Source: an uncultured Lachnospiraceae bacterium (GTDB lineage: Bacteria > Bacillota > Clostridia > Lachnospirales > Lachnospiraceae). From it: a stretch of DNA of 64,000 nucleotides. The notes under the pieces are model-generated. The model was given only the letters and a program-made list of their open reading frames with translations. It was not told the DNA's origin and did not search any database. Each line of letters opens with the position of its first letter. The first letter of the stretch is position 1. The translations under genes and the position numbers were made by a program. The stretch is taken from assembly GCA_910577785.1 (NCBI GenBank), contig CAJTNT010000006.1, positions 32,023 to 96,022 on the forward strand, given 5' to 3'. Positions 24,966 to 33,663 of this stretch are shown piece by piece.

Positions 24966-25163
24966 GTATCATTTCATTAGAATTATACACGCTTCTTACC
25001 CTGATGCAACAGGCGTTTCCCCTAATAGTCACCCCCTGGTATCTGATTTAGACAAACAGATTACTAATTTCTGTCGTGTCCTTCCCGCTTCCACAGCGAT
25101 TCCTTCCCACGAAAAAACCGCTACTAGGAAGTTCTCCTAATAACGGCTTCTCAGCACCTTCTA

Positions 25164-25493
25164 TTATAAATCATGTTTCTCTTTTCTTTTTGCTGCTTCT
25201 ATGTAAACCCGTTCATCCGCTCTGGCAGAAATAACGATAATCTTCATTACTCCATCCACTCTCTCAATCTTGTAAACAACCCGGATACCCAATTCCCTAA
25301 ACTTTATCTTCATGAGATTTGTAAAATTTGTCCCACTTTTATTACCCAAAGACTTTCCATATCCACCTTTTTCGGGCGGTAATGGATTTTTGCTGACTTT
25401 TATAATCCCCTTTAACACTTGTATTTGAGCTGAATGGTCGGGCTTTTTCATATCTTTTTCTGCTTCTTCTAAAAACTCAATACTCCGTGTCAT
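25164..25493 (-). CDS. RelE/ParE-superfamily toxin
   Basis: 109 aa, basic. It begins TRSIEFLEEAEKDMKKPD and has LMKIKFRELGIRVVYKIER and a C-terminal IIVISARADERVYIEAAKR, the order of helices and strands of RelE-type ribosome-dependent RNases. The start overlaps the antitoxin stop by 4 bases (ATGA), which is standard. It lies between switch 1 and the switch relic, so it is probably a passenger that arrived in this recombination-prone spot. The Phd/YefM-type partner is upstream. Confidence 0.8.
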   Translation of the reverse strand: MTRSIEFLEEAEKDMKKPDHSAQIQVLKGIIKVSKNPLPPEKGGYGKSLGNKSGTNFTNLMKIKFRELGIRVVYKIERVDGVMKIIVISARADERVYIEAAKRKEKHDL

Positions 25494-25813
25494 TCGATAT
25501 CTATATCCTCCGCATCCAAAAGTTCTTCTTTACTGATTCCCAGATTATTCATTACGGTATCAAAAGAAACTGTCTTATTATCTACATTTTCTTCTATACG
25601 CTTGTTTGCTTCCAATAGGAGGAAATAGTCCTCTTCAATATCTGTTAATCTGGTATATTCCTTTGGTGATAATATGATTGCTGAGGGCTGATTGTTTTTT
25701 AAAACAATTAATTCTCTTTCTGAATGGAGCCTATCAAATATCTTTGCTGCCTGACCTTTATTGAATTGTGAAATTGGAACAAGGCTTTGTAAAAGATCTG
25801 TTGCAATTGCCAT
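25490..25813 (-). CDS. Phd/YefM-family antitoxin
   Basis: 107 aa from the ATG at 25813 with GGAGG 8 bases upstream. PISQFNKGQAAKIFDRLHSE and LIVLKNNQPSAIILSPKEY are the DNA-binding Phd/YefM fold. The tail (VSFDTVMNNLGISKEELLD) is the toxin-binding part. It should neutralise the RelE-like protein and repress the operon. Downstream partner overlaps by 4 bases. Confidence 0.83.
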   Translation of the reverse strand: MAIATDLLQSLVPISQFNKGQAAKIFDRLHSERELIVLKNNQPSAIILSPKEYTRLTDIEEDYFLLLEANKRIEENVDNKTVSFDTVMNNLGISKEELLDAEDIDIE

Positions 25814-25945
25814 AGTAAACACCTCCATTGATTGATTCTACTTATAGTATATGTAAAAACAGCAAAAAAATCAATACTATTAACAGATTATTTTCCACTT
25901 TATTTTCATTATAATTTTCTGTTTAGTATGCCCTCTTGAATCGTC

Positions 25946-26063
25946 CTATGATCCACCCATTGGTAGGCCTCCCGCATATAATATTGCAATTAAGAAATAA
26001 TCTGTCGATCCTTCACATAATATAACATTGTCCACTATCTCAACTCCAATCCCAAATTATCTT
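25946..26063 (-). pseudogene. Decayed fragment with a TOPRIM-like motif
   Basis: A minus-strand open stretch reads GVEIVDNVILCEGSTDYFLI and stops at 25946-25948. VILCEGSTDYF resembles the first TOPRIM motif (hhhxEGxxD) of OLD-type nucleases and related proteins. It has no start, and the frame upstream is broken by stops. It would be a relic of a defence-type or replication gene. Low certainty because the fragment is short. Confidence 0.35.
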
Positions 26064-26147
26064 TTGCGTTGATTGCCTCTTGGCAGCCTATCATACGGAC
26101 ATCATTTTTCCCTTCCAAGTTAAATAAGGTGTATAAATTGATATTGA

Positions 26148-26205
26148 GGTTCCAAACCCGGGGGCGGACAAAAATGTCACACGCCACACAACAATTCTAT
26201 TGCGG
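26148..26205 (-). repeat. Relic of a third switch end
   Basis: On the plus strand GGGGGCGGACAAAAATGTCA followed by CACGCCACACAACAATT is the reverse complement of the left inner edge of switch 1 (24015 back to 23962), with the leader-hairpin arm and a degraded recombination site. The recombinase gene that should follow on the minus strand is absent. With the left end of switch 1 it makes an inverted pair about 2.2 kb apart. Confidence 0.7.
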
Positions 26206-26340
26206 TTCGCTACATAAACACACCTCCATCCTGTGATATAGGAATCATATACAGTTACTGCCTACATTTTTTACACGGAATTAACGGTACTGATGATCCA
26301 GGACAAATCCTTTTATGCATGGCAGGGAATGGGGCGCATG

Positions 26341-27417
26341 TTATTCCGACTGCAGGTTCAGTTTCTGCTCCATGCGGCGCATTTCTTCAAACTCCCCCAT
26401 ATCAAGGAAGGAGTCCTCGCTGATGGGGTACATGCCTACTTTCCTGTTTTCTGCCATCAGCTTGTCCGCCAGGTCGGTCATATGGAAAAAGGTGTCTTCT
26501 GGGATTTCTTGGATGAGGCCAGAACCTAGGATATACATGCCTGTATTCACAAAGTAGGAGAGCTTGGGCTTTTCCTCCATTGCGCATACGGCTCCGTTTT
26601 CTCTGGAATGGACTACGCCATAAGGCACTACGATATTTTTTAAGGCTGTCACAATCGTCAGTTCATTTCCAGAATCTTGATGGTATTGGAAGATATCGCC
26701 GTAATCCGCATGGATGAGGATATCACAGTTTGTCACGATAAAGGGCTGCGCGGCAAGCCTGTCTGCGAGCAGGCGCAGGCTTCCCGCCGTGCCTAAGGGC
26801 TTCTCTTCCTCCACATAGGAAAGGCGGTATTCGGCGCTGTTTTCCGCAAAGTATGCCTTAATCATATTTTTGCGGTAATTGACGGTGGCAAAAAAATCCT
26901 GGACGCCAAAATCTAGGAAGCGGTTGATAATGCGCTCCATAATCGGGATATCGCCGATGGGAATCAGGGGTTTGGGCAGGATTTTGGTATAGGGGTAAAG
27001 CCTGGTTCCTTTGCCGCCGGCCATGATAACCACTGGCGTTCCCTTGAGGGAACAGTCCTGGCCTAATTCCTGGTTGGCTGTCTCTTCACGGAACACAATG
27101 TCTAAGATAATCCCCTTGGAATTTATGACGGGCAGGGCTGTGATGATGTGCTGGAGCATAAATTCCTGTGCCTGGGAGGCATCCTTCCGGTAAATTACCT
27201 TTGGCTTCTGGTTCATCATACGTTTTACCATGCCCTGCAGCTCCCCGGTCTTGATCAGCCAGCGGCGGATATCCCCATCGGTGAGCACGCCAATCAGCCT
27301 GCGGCAGGGATTGGTTACAAACAGGATCCGTTTGCCGTTGCGGTCGAGCTTCTGCAGCGCATCCACAACGGTGCTTTCTGGCGAGATCAGAAATGGCAGC
27401 AGTTTCTCTGTATTCAT
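26341..27417 (-). CDS. ptmE: PtmE-like nucleotidyltransferase with CBS pair (GlcN-1-P guanylyltransferase)
   Basis: 358 aa from the ATG at 27417. Residues 1-120 are a CBS domain pair (TVVDALQKLDRNGKRILFVT, LIGVLTDGDIRRWLI, HIITALPVINSKGIILDIV). From about residue 128 there is a sugar-phosphate nucleotidyltransferase (VVIMAGGKGTRLYPYTKILP, KPLIPIGDIPIMERII). This fusion is PtmE, which makes GDP-GlcN for the GDP-linked legionaminic acid route in Campylobacter. It overlaps legI by 4 bases and closes cassette 2 as the last gene. Confidence 0.85.
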   Translation of the reverse strand: MNTEKLLPFLISPESTVVDALQKLDRNGKRILFVTNPCRRLIGVLTDGDIRRWLIKTGELQGMVKRMMNQKPKVIYRKDASQAQEFMLQHIITALPVINSKGIILDIVFREETANQELGQDCSLKGTPVVIMAGGKGTRLYPYTKILPKPLIPIGDIPIMERIINRFLDFGVQDFFATVNYRKNMIKAYFAENSAEYRLSYVEEEKPLGTAGSLRLLADRLAAQPFIVTNCDILIHADYGDIFQYHQDSGNELTIVTALKNIVVPYGVVHSRENGAVCAMEEKPKLSYFVNTGMYILGSGLIQEIPEDTFFHMTDLADKLMAENRKVGMYPISEDSFLDMGEFEEMRRMEQKLNLQSE

Positions 27418-28421
27418 AAAATCATCCCTTCTATCCGTTCGTCTTCCTGGAAATCCCGGATTGCCCTTGTCCCCAGGATTTTGGGGTAGCACATGGGGCT
27501 GATGCCGTTTCCGGGGCGCTTTACGGCCAGGTTTTCCTCTGTCAGCAGCTCGCCTTGGCGGATTGGCCGGCGGGCAACGATGCTTTTGCGTGCGATGGCA
27601 ATATTTTTCTGTTCTGACGGGCTTGGCTTCTTCTCGGCGCTGCCCAGGGCGTCCTCAATGTTGCGGATTGCACGAACCATTGCCCCCAGCTCCTGCGGCT
27701 CTAAGCTAGCCTTGTGATCCGGGCCTTCCATCTGCCGGTCCAGCGTAAAATGTTTCTCGATTACCGTTGCCCCCAGGGCGGCTGCGGCAATCGGGACTTC
27801 GATTCCTAAGGTATGGTCGGAATAGCCGATTTCTTTGCCGAATGCGGTGCGCATGGCTGCCATTGCCCGCAGATGGACGTCCTCATAAGGGGTGGGGTAT
27901 TCCGTATTGCAGTGCAAGAGGGTGATTTTTCCAGCGCCGTTTTCCTCTAGGACGGAAATTGCCTGGCGGATTTCGTCCATGGTACACATTCCGGTGGACA
28001 TGACGATATCCTTATGCGTCTGGGCGATGTCTACAAGGTAGGGATAGTTGGTGATTTCGCCAGACGGTATTTTAAAAAATGGCACGCCAATGCGGTTTAG
28101 AAATGCAATGCTTTGGAGGTCAAAAGGGGTGGATAGGAATAAGATTCCTTTCTGGCTGCAATAGGACTGGATCTGTTCAAACTGGGGGAAGGTGAGTTCT
28201 AATTTTTTGACCATTTCAAATTGGGATTCTGTTTTGCCGGTATTCCGTTTCTGGTAGTCTGCCATTTGGGCGTGTTTTGAGATTACTTCTTCTGTTATAA
28301 AGGTCTGGAATTTCACGCAGTCGGCGCCGGCTTCGGCGGCTGCGTCCACCAGTTTCAAAGCATTCTCCAGGCTTCCGTTGTGGTTGTCGCCGGCTTCGGC
28401 TATAATGAAAATATGAGGCAT
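27414..28421 (-). CDS. legI: LegI/NeuB-type legionaminic (or sialic) acid synthase
   Basis: 335 aa from the ATG at 28421 (GGAGG upstream). NeuB barrel and SAF domain: IIAEAGDNHNGSLENALKLV, CVKFQTFITEEV, FLSTPFD, SDHTLGI, EKHFTLDRQMEGPDHKASL, then the SAF part (RQGELLTEENLAVKRPGNG). EAGDNHNG and GPDHKASLEP are the LegI/NeuB type, unlike the PseI at 2808. It condenses the LegG product with phosphoenolpyruvate. Coupled to ptmE by a 4-base overlap. The cassette lacks visible LegB, LegC and LegF. Confidence 0.88.
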   Translation of the reverse strand: MPHIFIIAEAGDNHNGSLENALKLVDAAAEAGADCVKFQTFITEEVISKHAQMADYQKRNTGKTESQFEMVKKLELTFPQFEQIQSYCSQKGILFLSTPFDLQSIAFLNRIGVPFFKIPSGEITNYPYLVDIAQTHKDIVMSTGMCTMDEIRQAISVLEENGAGKITLLHCNTEYPTPYEDVHLRAMAAMRTAFGKEIGYSDHTLGIEVPIAAAALGATVIEKHFTLDRQMEGPDHKASLEPQELGAMVRAIRNIEDALGSAEKKPSPSEQKNIAIARKSIVARRPIRQGELLTEENLAVKRPGNGISPMCYPKILGTRAIRDFQEDERIEGMIL

Positions 28422-28452
28422 TGCGGGAATCCTCCTTCTGTATTTTTTAATT

Positions 28453-29718
28453 CTAAACTGTCCCACAGGGCGGTTCTTGCCAAGCTACATCGTAAAAAGC
28501 TTTTTGGAAATCCGGGGCTTTTAAATAGTTTTTTATTTCTTCTACGATGCGGCGCGAGGTGTCCCCGTTTCCGTATGGATTCGTAGCGCAGGCGGCGGTT
28601 TGCCGGAACTCCTGGGATTTTGCCTGTTGGATGGCGGAGATAATGGCCGTTTTCTTGGGTGCGCAATTGATAATGCTTTCTGCCTGTAGGCGGCCGTTTT
28701 GGCGGCTTCCGATATTGACGGTTGGGATATGGAAGCATGGGGCTTCCACAATGCCGCTGGATGAGTTGCCGATTACCATGTCGCAGTATTTCAATGCGCT
28801 CAGATATCTCTGGATCCCTAGGGAATAGAAGCATTTCCAATTTTCATGGCGGGCTGTGTACGCGTCAATCATTGCGTTGATTTCCCGGCCTCCGGCGTCT
28901 GCATTGGCTTTTGTGATAATAAATTTCATGTCTTCGAACGCTTCCAGGGCTTCCAATAAGTCCTGGATTTGGGGAATTGCATTGGCGCCTTCCATTGTTG
29001 GGGGATGGAACGTCACACAGGCGTAGGAATCGCCGAGGGGGAAGGCGAGGGCTTTCTCTAAAGCTTCTTTTGTCAGGAAATCCATGGACATGATATTTTC
29101 TATGCCTACGTCGCCGTAATCGAATACGCGCTGCGGATTCTCGCCCAGCTGGATAATGCGCCTCCGATAGGCTGCGCAGCCGGGGAAGTGCAGATGGCTC
29201 ATTTTTGTAATGCAGTGGCGGTAAATGTCATCTAGGGCGCCTGTCGTCACTTCTCCGCCGGAAATATGGGCAATGGGAATCTGAAACTGCAGGGCGCTGC
29301 TGCAGATTGGAAGGAGCTCATAGCGGTCGCCAAGCACTACCAGCATATCTGGCTTTTGCCTGGCATACATTGCGCCGAATAAGCGGTAAGCCCTGGCCAT
29401 AGATTGGCAGATTTTTACGGATTCGCTATCGCTTCCTTCGGAACACCTATCCCCTCCTTCGGATGTACTGCCGATTCCTTCAGAATCCCCATATTTTCCT
29501 GCCCTTGTGCGATCTTCCTCCAAAATCTCTATTTTTTCTGCAATCGAAAGGCCGCTCTCTTCAATTTCCTCTATGGTATTTCCATAGGCTGCAGATAGAT
29601 GCGTCCCGGTCACCACAAGGCATAATGCAAGGCCAGGATCTTCTTCTATCCGCTTCATTACCCGAAACAGCAGCCCAAACTCCGCACGGGTTGCCGTCAC
29701 AACACAGATTTTATTCAT
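28453..29718 (-). CDS. legG: LegG/NeuC-type UDP-sugar hydrolysing 2-epimerase
   Basis: 421 aa. GT-B fold epimerase: KICVVTATRAEFGLLFRVMK, LVVLGDRYELLP, IAHISGGEVTTGALDD and GNSSSGIVEAP. It releases UDP and epimerises C2 of UDP-diacetylbacillosamine (LegG) or UDP-GlcNAc (NeuC). It is about 30 residues longer than usual because of an in-frame run of three 7-residue repeats (SEGIGST, SEGGDRC, SEGSDSE) at residues 79-99. Whether this affects activity is not known. Next to legI and ptmE, as in legionaminic clusters. Confidence 0.85.
   Translation of the reverse strand: MNKICVVTATRAEFGLLFRVMKRIEEDPGLALCLVVTGTHLSAAYGNTIEEIEESGLSIAEKIEILEEDRTRAGKYGDSEGIGSTSEGGDRCSEGSDSESVKICQSMARAYRLFGAMYARQKPDMLVVLGDRYELLPICSSALQFQIPIAHISGGEVTTGALDDIYRHCITKMSHLHFPGCAAYRRRIIQLGENPQRVFDYGDVGIENIMSMDFLTKEALEKALAFPLGDSYACVTFHPPTMEGANAIPQIQDLLEALEAFEDMKFIITKANADAGGREINAMIDAYTARHENWKCFYSLGIQRYLSALKYCDMVIGNSSSGIVEAPCFHIPTVNIGSRQNGRLQAESIINCAPKKTAIISAIQQAKSQEFRQTAACATNPYGNGDTSRRIVEEIKNYLKAPDFQKAFYDVAWQEPPCGTV
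29422..29484. repeat. In-frame 21-bp tandem repeat inside legG
   Basis: Three degenerate 21-base units coding SEGIGST, SEGGDRC and SEGSDSE. The shared core on the plus strand is CCTTCGGA or CCTTCAGA. Copy number changes would keep the frame. Confidence 0.7.
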
Positions 29719-29811
29719 AGTGCCTCCTGAGACTTATACACAGTATTGACCGTGTTACATCAATAATTTTTCGGAATCATCCACAGAATGGGATAAAAAT
29801 CCTTTCAAAAA

Positions 29812-30858
29812 CTATCCGCGGTACTGGATTAAGAACGGCTTTTTGGCATCAAAGGCAGCGTCTGCCTTGGCGCGTTTTTGCACAAGTTCCCGGAACATAT
29901 CGTGGTTAAAGATATATCTGCCAATGGTAAACGGCAGTATTCCATTTCGGTTGAACTGTTTTTTAAAGCCATACAGGCTATCGTCCTTCTCCATGCCGCC
30001 GCCTAAATGCAGCTTTTGAATTCCCCGGCGGCTTCCCCAGAGAGCCGCCTCGTAGAGCAGCAGGTTGACGGATGCTAGTTTACGGTATTCCCATAAGGTT
30101 CCGGAAAGATGGTAGTGCATAAAATGCTCGTTGTAAAAAAACATGGCGGCGCTGATGATTTCCTGCTCATACATGGCATAAAAGTAAATGATGTTATCGG
30201 GGAACTCCCTTTGCAGGTACTCAAAGTATTCCTGGTTGAAATAGTAGTAGCCTTCTGCCTGGTTGCGCTGCATGGTCTTGTTGTAGATTTGGATAAATTT
30301 ATCTAAATGGGCGCCTGTATCGGAGAAAATCTGCACATTGTTTTTCTTTGCTTTGCGTACCATATTCCGATTTTTGGGATCCATATTTCGGAAAATAATA
30401 TCTTCGCTCCTTAAGTCCATGTAAATAGTATTTTTAAAGCTTTTGGCTTCAAACAGGTCAAAAAATACATTCTGCCCCTCCACAAAGGGATCAAAGCGGA
30501 AAAACTGGGATACGATATTCCTTTTCCTGCACTCTGCTGTCAGTTCTTTTACAAACTGCTGCAGGGACTCCTTGGATACTTCTCCTTTGTACAGCGGGCC
30601 GCCGTATCCATAGGGGGTTGTCATATCAAAGAGCCTGCCGCTTTCAAGGCTCCCATAGAATCCCTGGAAGGCAGCAATATCCTGCAGCATTGCTACGTAA
30701 CAGAGTTCCATTTGGGAATTTTTCCAATATAAGAGCAATGGCGTTCCATCCCCATGCATCTCCAGGGAATGGACATATTCGTATAGATAATAGATATCCC
30801 AGTTGGGAAAGTCCTTTACCAACCGATTCCATTCTTCTCTGTCCAAAACGAATTTCAT
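29812..30858 (-). CDS. FemAB/GNAT-fold aminoacyl- or acyltransferase
   Basis: About 348 aa from the ATG at 30858. The central FRNMDPKNRNMVRKAKKNNV and IYNKTMQRNQAEGYYYF blocks, and the C-terminal SVNLLLYEAALWGSRRGIQKLHLGGGMEKDDSLYGFK-like order, match the lipid II aminoacyltransferase-like GNAT group (FemX/BioF2-like). LHLGGG and the following Phe-Lys-x-x-Phe (FKKQF) are typical. In glycan loci these proteins are thought to acylate or aminoacylate amino sugars. Donor and acceptor are not visible. It lies between the DegT-like gene and legG. Confidence 0.7.
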   Translation of the reverse strand: MKFVLDREEWNRLVKDFPNWDIYYLYEYVHSLEMHGDGTPLLLYWKNSQMELCYVAMLQDIAAFQGFYGSLESGRLFDMTTPYGYGGPLYKGEVSKESLQQFVKELTAECRKRNIVSQFFRFDPFVEGQNVFFDLFEAKSFKNTIYMDLRSEDIIFRNMDPKNRNMVRKAKKNNVQIFSDTGAHLDKFIQIYNKTMQRNQAEGYYYFNQEYFEYLQREFPDNIIYFYAMYEQEIISAAMFFYNEHFMHYHLSGTLWEYRKLASVNLLLYEAALWGSRRGIQKLHLGGGMEKDDSLYGFKKQFNRNGILPFTIGRYIFNHDMFRELVQKRAKADAAFDAKKPFLIQYRG

Positions 30859-30910
30859 AGTGGTTTCCACTCCTTTTTGCAGATTCTGAAGCAAGCTTTC
30901 TTATGCTTCC

Positions 30911-32044
30911 TTACGATTCCATTTCCTTTTTACTGGCTACAAGACAATCTAATAAATATTCCATATCTTCCTTCTGATATCTTTGGTCAAGGGGCAACGA
31001 CAGAATGTGTTCCCCAATCCATCTGCTGTCCTCATAAGCTGCTGGATGCCCTAATGGCCAATGGACGGCGCAATATACCTTGCGTTTTATTAAAAGGTTT
31101 CGAAGCATATCCCTTTTGGCTGCATAGATTGGAAGAGAGAGGGGTACCTCTGCAGGCTTTAGATTTACTGCTATATCATATCCATGCTGCAGCGCCTCCG
31201 ATCTGCACTGGACATTATACCCTTCTGATATGCACTGCATGCCACTGCCTTCCACTATGCACTGCATGCCACGCAGTCCCTCTAACAGCAGCGCCGCATT
31301 TCTTCGTCGGGAATAACACATGGATGCAATGGAAAAATGCGAGAGCAGAAAATGTGCGATATCAGACATCTGGTATACGCCTGTCTGATTTTGGAAAGCC
31401 GCTTCCTCTTTGGCAAAAATCTCACGGTATTTTGCATTGCAGTCAAAACCTTCTGTGAGATACAGCTTTTTCAGAAGCATAGCTTCTACTTTCTGGGAGG
31501 CCGGCTTTTTCTCTTGTGGCTGCCCTGGAAATGGGCGGCCTTTTTCGGCATACAGTACGCCGCCGTCCGGAATGGGAAACCATTTGCGTAAGCTGGCTAT
31601 GATATAATCTCCGATTGTTTTCTTGGCGGTAAAAAGAGAATGCGTTGTATCCTCAATGATTGTCAGGTGGTATTTTTGCTTTAAATAGGCTATATGGGCA
31701 ATACCATCTTTTTGCTGGAGGGCGCCAAAATAGTGCATAAGATATAAAAAACGTACGGATTTTGCCTGCAGCAGTTCTTCTAATTTCTCCATATTGATCT
31801 GCAGCTGGCGGTTGATTGGGTAATAAATGATCCGGCAATCCTCTGGCAGGGCGTCTGCAACTGTCCCACAGATATAGTCCGGAAGCAAAATAGCCTCTCC
31901 CTGTAAAATGCCTGATAACAGGCGGAGGGCGTTGCGTCCGCTGTCAGTATAGATAGCCTGAAAATCCTCTAAATATGTAAAAATAGTATCTGAAGTGTCC
32001 GCAAGCTGGGATAAGTCCAGATCAAATTCGCTGCCTAATTCCAT
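30911..32044 (-). CDS. DegT/DnrJ-like PLP-dependent aminotransferase with repeat insert
   Basis: 377 aa. It shows a diverged DegT fold: TDSGRNALRLLSGIL for the substrate/PLP loop, LTIIEDTTHSLFTAK with the PLP-ring Asp, and ASLRKWFPIPDGG with the PLP-lysine. It differs enough from PseC and LegC that it may act on another sugar or a small carbonyl compound. Residues ~258-284 consist of three 9-residue repeats (GMQCIVEGS, GMQCISEGY, NVQCRSEAL) absent from ordinary members. Next genes: FemAB-like downstream and GNAT upstream. Confidence 0.65.
   Translation of the reverse strand: MELGSEFDLDLSQLADTSDTIFTYLEDFQAIYTDSGRNALRLLSGILQGEAILLPDYICGTVADALPEDCRIIYYPINRQLQINMEKLEELLQAKSVRFLYLMHYFGALQQKDGIAHIAYLKQKYHLTIIEDTTHSLFTAKKTIGDYIIASLRKWFPIPDGGVLYAEKGRPFPGQPQEKKPASQKVEAMLLKKLYLTEGFDCNAKYREIFAKEEAAFQNQTGVYQMSDIAHFLLSHFSIASMCYSRRRNAALLLEGLRGMQCIVEGSGMQCISEGYNVQCRSEALQHGYDIAVNLKPAEVPLSLPIYAAKRDMLRNLLIKRKVYCAVHWPLGHPAAYEDSRWIGEHILSLPLDQRYQKEDMEYLLDCLVASKKEMES
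31191..31271. repeat. In-frame 27-bp tandem repeat inside the DegT-like gene
   Basis: Three 27-base units; TATGCACTGCATGCCAC is exact in two of them (31230-31246 and 31257-31273). They code 9-residue units of the type xMQCxxEGx. Confidence 0.85.
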
Positions 32045-32121
32045 TTATCCTATACCTCTATCCTTCCGTTCCAAACATCCTGCATATGTTCAATTGATAT
32101 CCATTTTCTCCACCTTCTTTT

Positions 32122-32625
32122 TCAGCCTACGTCTGCGATCTGCCTTCGATAGGCATATAGATTGACGGTCCGACCCAGGGCAGAAGAATACATTTCCCGT
32201 GTCTGTTCTCCCTTCTGGTAGCCACAGGAGGTATAGAGCCGGATCGAATCTGTATTATCCTCGCGTATTTCAACTTCTGACTGGCATACCCCCTTGCGTT
32301 TGGCTATCTGCAGACCCTTTAAAATTGCCTGCCTGGCAAAGCCTTTCTTGGTAAAACGCTCACAGAGGGCGATGGGGATATCAACGCGGTTTCCTGCATA
32401 GTCCAAATATAGGTAGCCCGCTGCCTCACCCTCATCTGATTTGATGAAGTAAATATCTTTGTGCTTTTCTCCATCGACAGGCGCCAGGCAGCTAAGATAG
32501 AAGTGGTACAAGTTTTCCCTGGGCGGAATTTCATAATTGCCCCAGCTCCAGAAAGTGACGAACCTTTCGCACTTTATCTGGTAATAGGCCTCAAATTCTT
32601 CTAGTTTTGCTTTTTCTAAATACAT
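32122..32625 (-). CDS. GNAT acetyltransferase
   Basis: 167 aa from the ATG at 32625 with GGAGG 7 bases upstream. GNAT motifs: AGYLYLDYAGNRVDIPIAL (strands 4-5), RFTKKGFARQAILKGLQIA (the acetyl-CoA loop, here a degraded R-x-x-G-x-G/A) and REDNTDSIRLYTSCGYQKG. It may be the N-acetyltransferase (PseH or LegH type) for a nonulosonic acid precursor, since it lies in the sugar operon, but the sequence does not prove a substrate. Confidence 0.7.
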   Translation of the reverse strand: MYLEKAKLEEFEAYYQIKCERFVTFWSWGNYEIPPRENLYHFYLSCLAPVDGEKHKDIYFIKSDEGEAAGYLYLDYAGNRVDIPIALCERFTKKGFARQAILKGLQIAKRKGVCQSEVEIREDNTDSIRLYTSCGYQKGEQTREMYSSALGRTVNLYAYRRQIADVG

Positions 32626-32685
32626 ATCATTGCCTCCTACTTGTGTGATAGGCCGTAGCATAAGGCTCGTGCCGTATACAGGCGA

Positions 32686-33663
32686 TTAGGTAATAGGGCA
32701 AAGCCCCGGTTCCACGCCCTGCCTCTCAAAATATGGGATTAGCTTCCGTTCCAGCGCTATATGCAATCTGCTGGATTCCTCAAATGATGTCAGCCTGCAG
32801 CTTCCACTGGATAATAGTTCCTCTACGGCAAGGTTTGTCAAATGGCTCTGATAGGGGATTTCAAAGCTCTGCTTCTTCCATTCCCAGCCAGTTGAAGCAT
32901 CCGCATATTCCAGCTCTTTTTTCCATTCCATCATGTGAATACGGCAGGTATCGCTCAAAATCACCGTTGACACAGGAAAACCCTGCTTTCTATAAGAGGA
33001 AAGGGAAAATGCCCTGCACCGCCCCATACTTCCCCGGATCGTCCCTGTAATTTCTAAGAAACCGCCGCGTTTGCTCTGCTGGTATTGTGGATCCAAAGCA
33101 GAAACATCAATTTCTATGTCCTGGGAACCAGCCAGATAGGCAATAAAGTCCAAGATATGAATGGCATTGCAGCCAAGGCTCCAGTCAGAAGCGCAATACA
33201 TGATTTCCATTTCCTGCGCGTCTGCCAGTTTCTGTTTTAAGGATGCACAGATGGGATGCATCCTTCGGGGGCAATTGACAAATGCCTTTGCCTGCTTTCG
33301 CTCCAATAAACTTGCCACCGCTTCATAATCGTCCAGATGCTGAAATAAGACTTTTTCCAGTACCAGATAAAACACATGAGCCTGTTCCAGCAGTTCCTCA
33401 ATCACCTTCCTTCTCACATCAGCACCCGTTGCAATAATCACAATGTCCATAGCCGCCGGCATAAAACGTATCCCTGACACAAAACAGGCCTCATGCTTCC
33501 ACGCCCCCTGAGTTCCCTTAAAAACTATTTCTGCTTTTCTTAATGCCTCCCGATTAATGTCCATTACCGTAATCTGGCAGGTCTCCTTCAACAGCGCCAA
33601 TGCCTGCAAATGCCTAATTCCAAGGTTTCCTGCCCCGATGATCCCAATCTTCGCTCTATTCAT
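32686..33663 (-). CDS. Gfo/Idh/MocA-family oxidoreductase A
   Basis: 325 aa. Rossmann start AKIGIIGAGNLGIRHLQALA; VLEKVLFQHLDDYEAV is a diverged form of the EKP motif (here Glu-Lys-Val). The C-terminal alpha/beta domain follows with HILDFIAYLAGS, where the His-Asp pair is normally used in substrate binding. NAD(P)-dependent sugar oxidation or reduction. It overlaps oxidoreductase B by 8 bases, so the two probably act in one pathway, comparable to PtmA/PtmF-type enzymes of legionaminic clusters. Confidence 0.75.
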   Translation of the reverse strand: MNRAKIGIIGAGNLGIRHLQALALLKETCQITVMDINREALRKAEIVFKGTQGAWKHEACFVSGIRFMPAAMDIVIIATGADVRRKVIEELLEQAHVFYLVLEKVLFQHLDDYEAVASLLERKQAKAFVNCPRRMHPICASLKQKLADAQEMEIMYCASDWSLGCNAIHILDFIAYLAGSQDIEIDVSALDPQYQQSKRGGFLEITGTIRGSMGRCRAFSLSSYRKQGFPVSTVILSDTCRIHMMEWKKELEYADASTGWEWKKQSFEIPYQSHLTNLAVEELLSSGSCRLTSFEESSRLHIALERKLIPYFERQGVEPGLCPIT

